Part shown: positions 43,775 to 51,987 of the stretch, piece by piece
Layout of the letters: each line of letters starts with the position of its first letter
Position numbering within the stretch: the stretch's first letter is position 1
Source of the DNA: Roseovarius aestuariivivens
GTDB taxonomy: Bacteria; Pseudomonadota; Alphaproteobacteria; Rhodobacterales; Rhodobacteraceae
Assembly: GCF_004761875.1 (NCBI RefSeq)
Contig: NZ_SJEY01000010.1
Coordinates: 1 to 64,000, forward strand
Direction: 5' to 3'
DNA length: 64,000 nucleotides
The notes under the pieces: model-generated
What the model was told of the DNA's origin: nothing
Databases searched by the model: none
Seen by the model: the letters and a program-made list of their open reading frames with translations, nothing else
Program-made: the position numbers and the translations under genes

Positions 43775-44029
43775 CTAGATGACCTCCCCGTGAATGTCGT
43801 CGTCTTCGGATTTCGCCACGCGGTTGGCCGGGCGGGCATAGCCGGTTTCCTCGGCATGGCGCACCAGCCAGAGGTAACACAACATCCCGACGCCGCCGCC
43901 CAGAGCGGCCAGAAGGGCCGCAATGACCATCTGGCCGGTATTGCCGGCCTCGGCGCTGAAGGCGAGGTAGCCGAAGGCCCAGAATCCGGCCCAGGCGACC
44001 ACGTTGGCGATGGCGATCAGTTTCTGCAT
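43775..44029 (-). CDS. Small two-helix membrane protein inside the Liv operon
   Basis: 84 residues from ATG 44029. Two hydrophobic helices (IAIANVVAWAGFWAFGYLAF and MVIAALLAALGGGVGMLCYLWLV) are joined by a short polar turn, with an acidic tail (KSEDDDIHGEVI). Gap of 4 bases to livH and 1 to livM, so clearly an operon member. No family recognised; perhaps an accessory subunit of the transporter. Confidence 0.8.
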   Translation of the reverse strand: MQKLIAIANVVAWAGFWAFGYLAFSAEAGNTGQMVIAALLAALGGGVGMLCYLWLVRHAEETGYARPANRVAKSEDDDIHGEVI

Positions 44030-44033
44030 GGCC

Positions 44034-45023
44034 TCAGACCCTCTCGATGATCTTTTCGCCGAAAAGGCCCTGCGGCCGGAAGACGAGGAAAATGAGCGCC
44101 AGAACATAGGCGAACCAGATCTCGGTTGCACCGCCCAGATAGGGCGCGCCGATCGCGAATTCGAACAGCTTTTCGCCCACGCCGATGAGAAGCCCGCCAA
44201 CAATGGCGCCGGGGATCGAGGTGAAGCCACCAAGCATGAGCACGGGAAGCGCCTTGAGCGCAATGAGAGAGAGCGAGAACTGTACGCCCGACTTGGTGCC
44301 CCACATGATGCCCGCGACCAGCGCCACGAAGCCCGCAAGCGACCAGACCATCACCCAGATGAAGTTGAGCGAGATCCCCACCGACAGCGCCGCCTGGTGG
44401 TCGTCGGCCACGGCCCGCATCGCGCGGCCCTGCTTGGTGTATTGTGCAAAGACGATCAGCGTGAACACGAGAGCCGCGGCAATGACCGTGGCCACGATGT
44501 CGAGATTGTCGATAAAGAAGCCGTAATCGAAGATGTTATAGGTCACCTCGTCGATCACCGGGTTGATGCCCTGCGGCAGGCCCACGTTCAGCGTCTTGAT
44601 GTCCGAGCCCCACATCATGTCCCCGAAGCCTTCGAGGAAATAGGCAAGGCCGATCGTGGCCATGAAGAGGATGATCGGCTCCTGGTTCACGAGATGTTTG
44701 AAAATCAGCGTGTTCACCACCCAGGCAAGCGCGATCATCACCACCATTGTCAGAAGGATCGCGGCGAAGGCCGGCACGTGCCAGCCGAAATGGTGGATCT
44801 CCGTGCCGAAAGTCGCGTTGATCAGGTGAGAGAAGGGCACCTGGCCCTCCATGATGCCCACCAGCGTGAGCGCGGCGAACAGCGCCATCACGCCCTGTGC
44901 GTAGTTGAAGATGCCGCTGGCTTTGTAGATCAGGACGAAGCCAAGCGCCACGAGCGCGTAAAGCACCCCGGCCATCAGCCCGTTCAGAAAGACCTCGATC
45001 CCCCAGATAAACTGCTCAGGCAT
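44034..45023 (-). CDS. livH: Liv-type ABC transporter permease LivH
   Basis: 329 residues, multi-spanning. GVLYALVALGFVLIYKASGIFNYAQGVM near the N-terminus and FVALVAGIMWGTKSG, LMLGGFTSIPGAIVGGLLIGVGEKLFEFAIG near the C-terminus are typical of LivH. Functions with LivM, LivF, LivG and the binding protein. Confidence 0.95.
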   Translation of the reverse strand: MPEQFIWGIEVFLNGLMAGVLYALVALGFVLIYKASGIFNYAQGVMALFAALTLVGIMEGQVPFSHLINATFGTEIHHFGWHVPAFAAILLTMVVMIALAWVVNTLIFKHLVNQEPIILFMATIGLAYFLEGFGDMMWGSDIKTLNVGLPQGINPVIDEVTYNIFDYGFFIDNLDIVATVIAAALVFTLIVFAQYTKQGRAMRAVADDHQAALSVGISLNFIWVMVWSLAGFVALVAGIMWGTKSGVQFSLSLIALKALPVLMLGGFTSIPGAIVGGLLIGVGEKLFEFAIGAPYLGGATEIWFAYVLALIFLVFRPQGLFGEKIIERV

Positions 45024-45052
45024 GCCGAACCCCCCTTGTCGCGTCGCCGGCC

Positions 45053-45871
45053 TTAGTCATGCGCCACCCCCAGGTAGGCGTCGATCACCGCCTGGTTGCC
45101 GCGCACCTCGTCGGGCGTGCCGTCGCCGATCTTTTTGCCATAATCCATCACGACCACGCGGTCGGAAAGGTCCATGACCACGCCCATGTCATGCTCGATC
45201 AGCACGATGGTGGTGCCGAATTCGTCGTTCACGTCGAGGACGAAGCGGCTCATGTCCTCTTTTTCCTCGACATTCATGCCCGCCATTGGCTCGTCCAGAA
45301 GCAGGATCGACGGCTCGGCGGCCAGCGCACGCGCCAGTTCCACCCGTTTCTTCAAACCGTAGGGCAGGCGGCCCACGGGGGTTTTGCGGATGTGCTGGAT
45401 TTCGAGGAAGTCGATGATCTTCTCCACAAAGGCCCGGTTCTCGACCTCTTCGCGCTCGGCCTTGCCTTTCCAGAGCGCCTGCGAGAGAAGCCCCGCCTTC
45501 ATCTGTCGAATGCGCCCCGTCATCACGTTGTCGAGCACGGTCATGCCCTCGAAGAGCGCGATGTTTTGGAAGGTGCGCGCGATCCCTTGGCGGGCCACCT
45601 GGTAGGGCTTCATCGGCGGGCGTTTCGCGCCCTTGTACCAAACCTCGCCCTCCTGCGGATTGTAGAACCCGCTGATGACGTTGAGCATCGAGGATTTGCC
45701 GGCGCCGTTGGGGCCGATGATCGCGCGGATCTCGCCTTCGTGCACGTCAAAAGAGATATCTTCGATGGCCGTCACCCCGCCAAAGCGCAGAGTGATATTC
45801 TTCATCTCCATCACCACGCCGCCGATCTTGCGGCCATCTTCCGTGGTGTAGCCTTCGGTTGCGTCAAGCAT
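45053..45871 (-). CDS. livG: Liv-type ABC transporter ATPase LivG
   Basis: 272 residues from ATG 45871, behind GAGGAGATCCGGC; the five-residue longer start is less likely. Walker [29 protein letters not shown] (Q-loop), Walker B ILLDEPMAGM and IEHDMGVVMDLSDRVVVMDYG are intact. The signature LPYGLKKRVELARAL is the LivG form of LSGG. Partner of LivF. Confidence 0.95.
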   Translation of the reverse strand: MLDATEGYTTEDGRKIGGVVMEMKNITLRFGGVTAIEDISFDVHEGEIRAIIGPNGAGKSSMLNVISGFYNPQEGEVWYKGAKRPPMKPYQVARQGIARTFQNIALFEGMTVLDNVMTGRIRQMKAGLLSQALWKGKAEREEVENRAFVEKIIDFLEIQHIRKTPVGRLPYGLKKRVELARALAAEPSILLLDEPMAGMNVEEKEDMSRFVLDVNDEFGTTIVLIEHDMGVVMDLSDRVVVMDYGKKIGDGTPDEVRGNQAVIDAYLGVAHD

Positions 45872-45913
45872 GCCGGATCTCCTCAAGCCATTCGGGACGG
45901 AGGGCGGGGCGAT

Positions 45914-45933
45914 CTTGCCCGTCTGCGGGCAAG
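45914..45933 (-). promoter_or_regulatory. Intergenic hairpin between acs and livG
   Basis: CTTGCCCG, loop TCTG, CGGGCAAG (45914-45933) is a perfect 8-bp stem without a T-tract. Possible processing or attenuation element between the ligase and transporter genes. Confidence 0.5.
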
Positions 45934-45952
45934 GAGCGGCGCGTGAACGTCC

Positions 45953-47944
45953 TCATTCCGCCGCCTCCTGCTGTGGCGCGTCCACCGGCACGACCTCGGC
46001 GTCGATGATCTTGAGCGTCGCGGAAATGCTGCCCTTGCGCCCGTCCTCATATGTCACTTCGGTTGTGGTATAAATTTCGTCCGACCCGTCGTAGAGCGCG
46101 CCCAAAAGGTCCTCGAATTTCTCGGAGATCACACCGCGTCGCACCTTGCGGGTGCGTGTCATCTCGCCGTCATCGGCATCCAGCTCCTTGTGCAGCACAA
46201 GGAACCGATGGACCTGGCAATGGGCCAGCATGGGATCTTCGGCGAGGCTGCGATTCACCTCTTCCACGTGGGACTTGATGGTTTCCAGCACCTTCGGGTG
46301 TCCGGCCAATTCCTGATAGGACGCATAGCCGATGTTGTTGCGCTCCGCCCAGTTGCCCACGGCACTCAGATCGATATTGATGAAGGCCGCGCATTGCTTG
46401 CGCCCATTGCCGAACACAACGGCCTCGAGAATGTTGGGGTAGAATTTCAGTTTGTTCTCGACATATTTGGGCGCGAACATCTGACCGTCGGCCATTTGGC
46501 CCACGTCCTTGGCGCGGTCGATGATGCGCAGATGCCCCGTGGCCTCGTCGATGAACCCGGCGTCGCCCGTGGCGACCCAGCCTTCGGCATCCTTGGTCGA
46601 GGCGGTGCTTTCGGCGTTCTTGTAGTATTCTTCGAAAACGCCCGCGCTGCGATAGAAAACCTCTCCGGTGTCCGCGATCCGCAACTCGACCCCGGGCGCG
46701 GCCACGCCCACGGTGTCGCTGTGCACCTCGCCATCGGGCTGCAGCGTGATGAAGACCGACGCCTCGGTTTGTCCGTAAAGCTGTTTCAGGTTGATCCCGA
46801 GAGACCGATAAAAATCGAAGATTTCCGGCCCGATCGCCTCGCCTGCGGTATAGCCCACCCGCACGCGGGCCAGACCGAGCGTATCCTTCAGCGGACCGTA
46901 GACCAAGAGGTTACCCAAGGCGTATTTGAGCCGTGCGCCTAAGCCCACGTTCTTGCCATCCAGAATGGCCGGGCCGACCTTGCGCGCATGGGCCATGAAG
47001 TGATCGAAGAGCCACTTCTTGAAACGCCCGGCATCCTCCATCCGGATCATCACGTTCGTGAGCTGCGTTTCGAACACGCGCGGCGGGGCGAAGTAATAGG
47101 TGGGCCCGATCTCGCGCAGGTCGGTCTGCATTGTGTCCGCACTTTCCGGGCAGTTCACGCAGAAGCCGCACCAGTAGGCCTGCCCAATCGAAAAGATGAA
47201 GTCGCCGACCCACGCCATCGGCAGGTAGGCCAGCACCTCTTCGTTCTTGGTCAGATGGTCGAATTCGGCCGAGGATTTGGATGCCTCGATGATGTTGCGA
47301 TTGGACAGCACCACGCCCTTGGGCTTGCCTGTGGTGCCCGAGGTGTAAAGCATCACGCAGGTCGAGTTGTAATCGAGCTTGGCGCGGCGCGCCGCGAGAT
47401 CCTCGGCGAATTCCTCGCGCGCGGCGCGGCCCTGTTCCTGCACGTGGCTGTATTGATGCAGCTTGTGGTGGTCGTATTTCCGCAGACCGCGCGGATCGAT
47501 GTAGATCATGTGCTCAAGCTGATGCAGCTGATCCTGCACCTCGATGATCTTGTCCACCTGCTCCTGGTCTTCGACGATGGCGAAGCGCGCGCCGCAATGG
47601 TCGAGCACATAGGCCATCTCTTCGGCGGCGCTGTCCTGATAGACCGGAACGGGGATTGCGCCCACGCACTGCGTGGCCACCATGGCCCAGTAGAAATAGG
47701 GCCGGTTGCGTCCTGCGATGGCGATGAAATCGCCTTCGTCGACACCGAGATTCAGCAATCCGAGCGCGAGCGCCTCTATTTCCGCGGCGGTTTCGGCCCA
47801 GCTCCAGCTTTGCCAAATGCCGAATTCCTTTTCGCGATATGCGGGCCGCGCCCCCATCCGCTCGACATTTCGCTGCAACAGCGCAGGAATGGACGAAAGC
47901 CCATCCGCCGCGCTCGACGATTGTGCCAATGTGTTTCCTCCCAT
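45953..47944 (-). CDS. Long-chain acyl-CoA synthetase-like AMP-forming ligase
   Basis: 663 residues, the usual size of long-chain acyl-CoA synthetases. The ATP-binding loop is YTSGTTGKPKGV, GYTAGEAIGPEIFDFYRSLGINLKQLYGQTE is the second motif and TGDAGFIDEATGHLRIIDRAKD the hinge region. The start is uncertain: no ribosome site precedes ATG 47944, while GGGAGG lies just inside the frame about 6 bases before a TTG at 47929, so MAQSSSAAD may be the true start. A palindrome abuts the ATG. Upstream of and co-directional with the Liv genes. Confidence 0.9.
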   Translation of the reverse strand: MGGNTLAQSSSAADGLSSIPALLQRNVERMGARPAYREKEFGIWQSWSWAETAAEIEALALGLLNLGVDEGDFIAIAGRNRPYFYWAMVATQCVGAIPVPVYQDSAAEEMAYVLDHCGARFAIVEDQEQVDKIIEVQDQLHQLEHMIYIDPRGLRKYDHHKLHQYSHVQEQGRAAREEFAEDLAARRAKLDYNSTCVMLYTSGTTGKPKGVVLSNRNIIEASKSSAEFDHLTKNEEVLAYLPMAWVGDFIFSIGQAYWCGFCVNCPESADTMQTDLREIGPTYYFAPPRVFETQLTNVMIRMEDAGRFKKWLFDHFMAHARKVGPAILDGKNVGLGARLKYALGNLLVYGPLKDTLGLARVRVGYTAGEAIGPEIFDFYRSLGINLKQLYGQTEASVFITLQPDGEVHSDTVGVAAPGVELRIADTGEVFYRSAGVFEEYYKNAESTASTKDAEGWVATGDAGFIDEATGHLRIIDRAKDVGQMADGQMFAPKYVENKLKFYPNILEAVVFGNGRKQCAAFINIDLSAVGNWAERNNIGYASYQELAGHPKVLETIKSHVEEVNRSLAEDPMLAHCQVHRFLVLHKELDADDGEMTRTRKVRRGVISEKFEDLLGALYDGSDEIYTTTEVTYEDGRKGSISATLKIIDAEVVPVDAPQQEAAE

Positions 47945-47961
47945 TGTTCGCGCCGCGAACA
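47945..47961. promoter_or_regulatory. 17-bp perfect palindrome at start of acyl-CoA synthetase gene
   Basis: TGTTCGCG-C-CGCGAACA has 8-bp arms around one centre base and abuts the annotated ATG. It resembles an operator for a dimeric repressor; the regulator is unknown. Confidence 0.55.
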
Positions 47962-48112
47962 GCCCGCCCGTTCCCTGCAGGCGAATCTTGTGCCCCTTAG
48001 TAGGACGAGGCGGACCGGGGAGGTCAACGGTTTCCTTGCCATTTTTAGATGTCGCACCCCGCGAAGCCCGGGGACTGACGGGCCGGGCCGCGCGGTGACA
48101 GCGGTGTGTCGG

Positions 48113-48973
48113 TCAAAGCCCGTGCTGTGCCTCGGACCGGGCGACTTCCCAGGCGAGGATCGCCCGCTTGACGGGCAGGCCCCAGTGGTATCCGCCCAAG
48201 CCCCCCGATTTGCGCAGGGCCCGGTGGCAGGGAATTAGAAAACTGATCGGGTTGCGCCCAACCGCCGTGCCCACGGCGCGCACCGCGCGCGGGCTTCCGA
48301 TCGCGCCGGCGATCTCGGAATAGGAGGTCACCTGACCCGACGGGATCTGCAAGAGGGCCTCCCAGACCTTGATCTGGAATGGCGCGCCGATCAGGTAAAG
48401 CGGCACCGGGGTATCGGCCGACGCGTCCGCCCCGAAGGCTGCCATTACCCACGGTCGCAGGCGCGCGGGATCCTCGACAAGCGTCGCCTCGGGCCAGCGC
48501 CCGGACAGGTCCTGCATGGTCGCCGCCTCGCCCGCCTCGCTGGCGAAGCCGATGGCGCAGATCCCTTTGTCTGTGCCCATCACGAGCGCCGGGCCAAAGG
48601 GGCTGTCGAACCAGCCCCAGTAGATCGTCAGCCCCGCCCCGCGCCGCGCGAAGGCGCCGGGGCTCATCGCCTCCCATCGCAGGAAGAGATCGTGCAGGCG
48701 GCCGGTGCCGGACAGGCCCAGTTCCTGCGCCGTGTCGAGCGTGGTGAACCGGTCGGCCAAAAGGTTCTTGGCCTGGCCCAGGGCGAGGTACTGCTGATAG
48801 CGTTTGGGGCTGACGCCGACCCACTGGGTGAAGAGCCGCTGGAAATGGGCGGGGCTCATACTCATCTGCGCGGCCAGGTCCGACAGGGTCGCGCCCGGTC
48901 CGGCCTCGTCCAGCACGTCGATCGCGCGGCGCATCACGTGAAAATGGTAGCTCTGTTCGCTGGCCTCGCCCAT
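48113..48973 (-). CDS. Methylated-DNA-[protein]-cysteine S-methyltransferase with AraC-type HTH
   Basis: 286 residues from ATG 48973 (AAAGGGAGG upstream). The N-terminal ~100 residues are an AraC-type DNA-binding domain (TLSDLAAQMSMSPAHFQRLFTQWVGVSPKRYQQYL). The C-terminal part is an O6-alkylguanine-DNA alkyltransferase with the active-site PCHR (IPCHRALRKSGGLGGYHWG) and VWEALLQIPSGQVTSYSEIA. This is like Ada without the N-terminal zinc/Cys-69 domain, so it probably senses or repairs alkylation on its own. Confidence 0.92.
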   Translation of the reverse strand: MGEASEQSYHFHVMRRAIDVLDEAGPGATLSDLAAQMSMSPAHFQRLFTQWVGVSPKRYQQYLALGQAKNLLADRFTTLDTAQELGLSGTGRLHDLFLRWEAMSPGAFARRGAGLTIYWGWFDSPFGPALVMGTDKGICAIGFASEAGEAATMQDLSGRWPEATLVEDPARLRPWVMAAFGADASADTPVPLYLIGAPFQIKVWEALLQIPSGQVTSYSEIAGAIGSPRAVRAVGTAVGRNPISFLIPCHRALRKSGGLGGYHWGLPVKRAILAWEVARSEAQHGL

Positions 48974-49104
48974 GGATGGCCTCCCTTTCGTGGACAAAAG
49001 GAAATCTAGGCCAGCCGCGCCGCGCCCGCGACCCGAATGTTGCGCATCCGCACACAGGCGCTTCGGCCTTGCCCCGCCTGAGGTCCTGCGGCAAAAGGGC
49101 GGCC

Positions 49105-49749
49105 ATGGCGCGACAGCTCGATTACCATACGATCCGCGAGATTTTCAGCCGCTTCCGCGAGGCTTCTGCCACGCCGGAGGGCGAATTGCACCACGTCAAC
49201 GCCTTCACACTAGTGGTTGCCGTCGCGCTGTCGGCGCAGGCCACGGATGCGGGCGTGAACCGCGCGACGAAAGAGCTCTTCGAGATTGCCGACACGCCGG
49301 AAAAGATGCTGGCGCTCGGCGAAGAGGGGCTAATCGCGCATATCAAGAGCATTGGCCTTTACCGCAACAAGGCCAAGAACGTGATCAAGCTGAGCCGCCT
49401 CCTGGTCGAGGAGTATGGCGGCGAGGTGCCCAATAGCCGCGCCGCGCTGCAGTCGCTGCCCGGCGTGGGCCGAAAGACCGCCAACGTGGTGCTGAACATG
49501 TGGTGGCGCCATCCCGCACAGGCCGTGGACACGCATATTTTCCGTGTCGGCAACCGCACCGGCATCGCGCCGGGCAAGGATGTGGACGCGGTCGAACGCG
49601 CGATCGAGGATCATGTGCCGGCGGATTTTCAGCTTCATGCGCATCACTGGCTCATCCTGCACGGACGCTATCACTGCAAGGCGCGCAAGCCGGCCTGCCC
49701 CACCTGCATTATCCGCGATCTCTGCCAATACGAGGACAAGACCCAATGA
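49105..49749 (+). CDS. nth: Endonuclease III
   Basis: 214 residues from ATG 49105. DNA glycosylase/AP-lyase for oxidised pyrimidines. HhH motif LPGVGRKTANVVL with catalytic Lys (GRKTA) and Asp (VDTHIFRVGNR); the [4Fe-4S] C-x6-C-x2-C-x5-C is CKARKPACPTCIIRDLC. It overlaps the following PfkB kinase as ATGA. Confidence 0.96.
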   Translation: MARQLDYHTIREIFSRFREASATPEGELHHVNAFTLVVAVALSAQATDAGVNRATKELFEIADTPEKMLALGEEGLIAHIKSIGLYRNKAKNVIKLSRLLVEEYGGEVPNSRAALQSLPGVGRKTANVVLNMWWRHPAQAVDTHIFRVGNRTGIAPGKDVDAVERAIEDHVPADFQLHAHHWLILHGRYHCKARKPACPTCIIRDLCQYEDKTQ

Positions 49750-50732
49750 CTAAATACCAGGTTGTCGGCATCGGCAATGCCGTCGTCGACGTGATCAGCC
49801 GGTGCGACGACGCCTTTCTGTCGCGGATGGGGATTGAAAAAGGGGTGATGCAGCTCGTCGAGCAGGACCGCGCCGAATACCTTTACGAGAACATGGAGAG
49901 CCGTGTGCACAAGGCGGGCGGCTCTGTCGCCAACAGCCTTGCCGGTCTGGGCGCGCTCGGGCTTTCGGCGGCGTTTATCGGGCGCGTCCATGACGACGGT
50001 CCGGGCCGCGACTATATTCGCGATATGGAGCAGGCCGGTTGTGCCGTGATCAACTCGCCCGCCGCGGCGGGCGATCTGCCTACCTCCCGCTCGATGATCT
50101 TCGTGTCGCCCGATGGCGAGCGGTCCATGAACACATATCTCGGCATATCCACCGAACTCGGCCCCGAGGACGTGGACGACGCGGTTGCGGGTCAGGCGGA
50201 GATTTTGTTCCTCGAAGGATATCTTTTCGACAAGGACAAGGGAAAGGCGGCGTTCGAGGCAGCCGCACAGGCTTGCCGGGCCGGTGGCGGCAAGGCGGGC
50301 ATTACCTTGTCGGATCCGTTCTGCGTCGATCGCCATCGCGCGGATTTCCGGCGGCTGGTCAAGGGGCTGGATTACGTGATCGGCAACGAACACGAATGGA
50401 TGTCGCTCTACGAGACAGATGATCTTGGCGCGGCGCTGGAACAGGCGGCGGCCGAAAGCGGCCTCATCGTGTGCACCCGCTCGGGCGAGGGCGTGGTGAT
50501 CGTGGAGAACGACGAGATCACCACCGTGCCGGTGACGCGGGTTGCGCCGCTCGACACCACCGGGGCGGGCGATCAGTTCGCGGCGGGCTTTCTCTTCGGG
50601 CTGGCCACCGGAGCACCGCTTGACGTGGCGGGGCGCATGGGCTGCATCGCGGCCGCGGAGGTGATCGGTCATTACGGCGCCCGGCCCGAGGCGGATGTCA
50701 AAGCGCGTTTCGAAGCCGAAGGTCTGATCTGA
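49746..50732 (+). CDS. PfkB-family carbohydrate/nucleoside kinase (adenosine kinase-like)
   Basis: 328 residues. PfkB N-terminal GGSVANSLAGLGALG and C-terminal DTTGAGDQFAAGFLFGLATG with the catalytic Asp are both present. Its length and YQVVGIGNAVVDVI start are typical of alphaproteobacterial members often annotated adenosine kinase; substrate not proven. Coupled to nth without obvious functional tie. Confidence 0.9.
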   Translation: MTKYQVVGIGNAVVDVISRCDDAFLSRMGIEKGVMQLVEQDRAEYLYENMESRVHKAGGSVANSLAGLGALGLSAAFIGRVHDDGPGRDYIRDMEQAGCAVINSPAAAGDLPTSRSMIFVSPDGERSMNTYLGISTELGPEDVDDAVAGQAEILFLEGYLFDKDKGKAAFEAAAQACRAGGGKAGITLSDPFCVDRHRADFRRLVKGLDYVIGNEHEWMSLYETDDLGAALEQAAAESGLIVCTRSGEGVVIVENDEITTVPVTRVAPLDTTGAGDQFAAGFLFGLATGAPLDVAGRMGCIAAAEVIGHYGARPEADVKARFEAEGLI

Positions 50733-51019
50733 AATGACCGCTGCCTGCGCCCATGGCGGGCTTCGCGATGTGAGTATTTACCCCAGGTAGAAGCCGCATC
50801 CGGCTCTGGGCCTGTATCGGCAAAGGTCCAACCGAGGCCCGGTTCGGACGCGATTCTTACACTTCTTCCCGGAGAAACTACTCAATATTGCAGGTGGACC
50901 GCAGATGCGCTGCCTTGGTCGCGGGGCCGAGCCCGCCACGTGCGCGCCCACCCGAGCCGGCGCGACAGCGACGGCGAGATGACCGGCGCGCGCGGCACGC
51001 GCGCTCTGCTGGGTTTACG
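50733..51019. other. Spacer between PfkB kinase and sulfotransferase genes
   Basis: About 290 bases between the two convergent stops. No persuasive frame, terminator or RNA gene was seen. Confidence 0.4.
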
Positions 51020-51838
51020 TCATTCGCCCAGTTTGGCGTGCACCTCGTCGAGGTCGATCTCCCCGATCGGCATCTTGTTGGACGGGTCGTCGAAATCGTA
51101 TTTGAAAAGCTCGAAATCGCGGTGGTAGATTTCCTTGACGAGATGCATCGACAGGTCGTCGAAATACGCTTCGACAGGGTGCGCGCGTTTGGGGCCGTGC
51201 CCTTCGCTTTCGTTGAACCGCGGGATGGTGCCGAGATCCACGGCATGCGGTGTCTGGATCGCGTCGAGCACGTCCTTCATTCCGTCGTTGAAACTCTCGG
51301 TCCAGAAGATCTTGTCATAGGTGCCACCGTTCACGATGAAAGTCGACACGTGGCCCGACATCGAAGACCAGTGAATGTCCGGTTCCATGGGGCGTTTCCA
51401 GCGGATCGTGTCGCGCGCGAACAGCAGGAAACGGCGGAAGCTTTTGATCTGGTCGAACTCCTGCTTGCCGTCCTCGCCGCCCACTTCGATCCCGTATTTC
51501 TGGATCAAGAGCGGCACCAGCTTGCCGCGGTAGCGTTTGCCGTTGCGCTGAATGCCGCAGATCTTGTCGAAGAAGCTCGACAGGATGCGCGTGTAGGGAT
51601 TGCGCACGCAGGTGAACGCAAATGACGTATGGGTTTTCACATTGGCATTGATCAGCGGCTGGCTCGCTTCGCGGGCCCATTTGTGCAGCCCTTCCGAAGC
51701 ATCATGGATATCCCCGTCGAAAAATTCGCCGTGATCGGAAAAGTACATGATCTGCCCGATGGTCGAGCAGGCGCATTTCGGCACCACGCGATAGACCACG
51801 CTTTCGCTTTCCGTCATCCACGTTCCGGGAAAGCCCAT
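51020..51838 (-). CDS. Sulfotransferase family 2-like protein
   Basis: 272 residues. The 5'-phosphosulfate-binding loop PKCACSTIGQ near residue 20 and the 3'-phosphate motif CVRNPYTRILSSFF define a PAPS-dependent sulfotransferase similar to carbohydrate sulfotransferases. Probably acts on a surface glycan. It is divergent from the GT14-like gene at 51988 across an AT-rich gap of 149 bases, so the two may be co-regulated. Confidence 0.88.
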   Translation of the reverse strand: MGFPGTWMTESESVVYRVVPKCACSTIGQIMYFSDHGEFFDGDIHDASEGLHKWAREASQPLINANVKTHTSFAFTCVRNPYTRILSSFFDKICGIQRNGKRYRGKLVPLLIQKYGIEVGGEDGKQEFDQIKSFRRFLLFARDTIRWKRPMEPDIHWSSMSGHVSTFIVNGGTYDKIFWTESFNDGMKDVLDAIQTPHAVDLGTIPRFNESEGHGPKRAHPVEAYFDDLSMHLVKEIYHRDFELFKYDFDDPSNKMPIGEIDLDEVHAKLGE

Positions 51839-51987
51839 CTTTCTGCCTCCACGCCCGCTGCCTTGCTTCTGTCGGGCTGTTTTGTTGTTACCGCTTTAAA
51901 AAAGCGAAAGAAAGCCTGTTTATTCAAGGTGTATTCACGACTAAGACTGTAAACAATAACGAGTATGGGACATAAATCTTTTCCATA

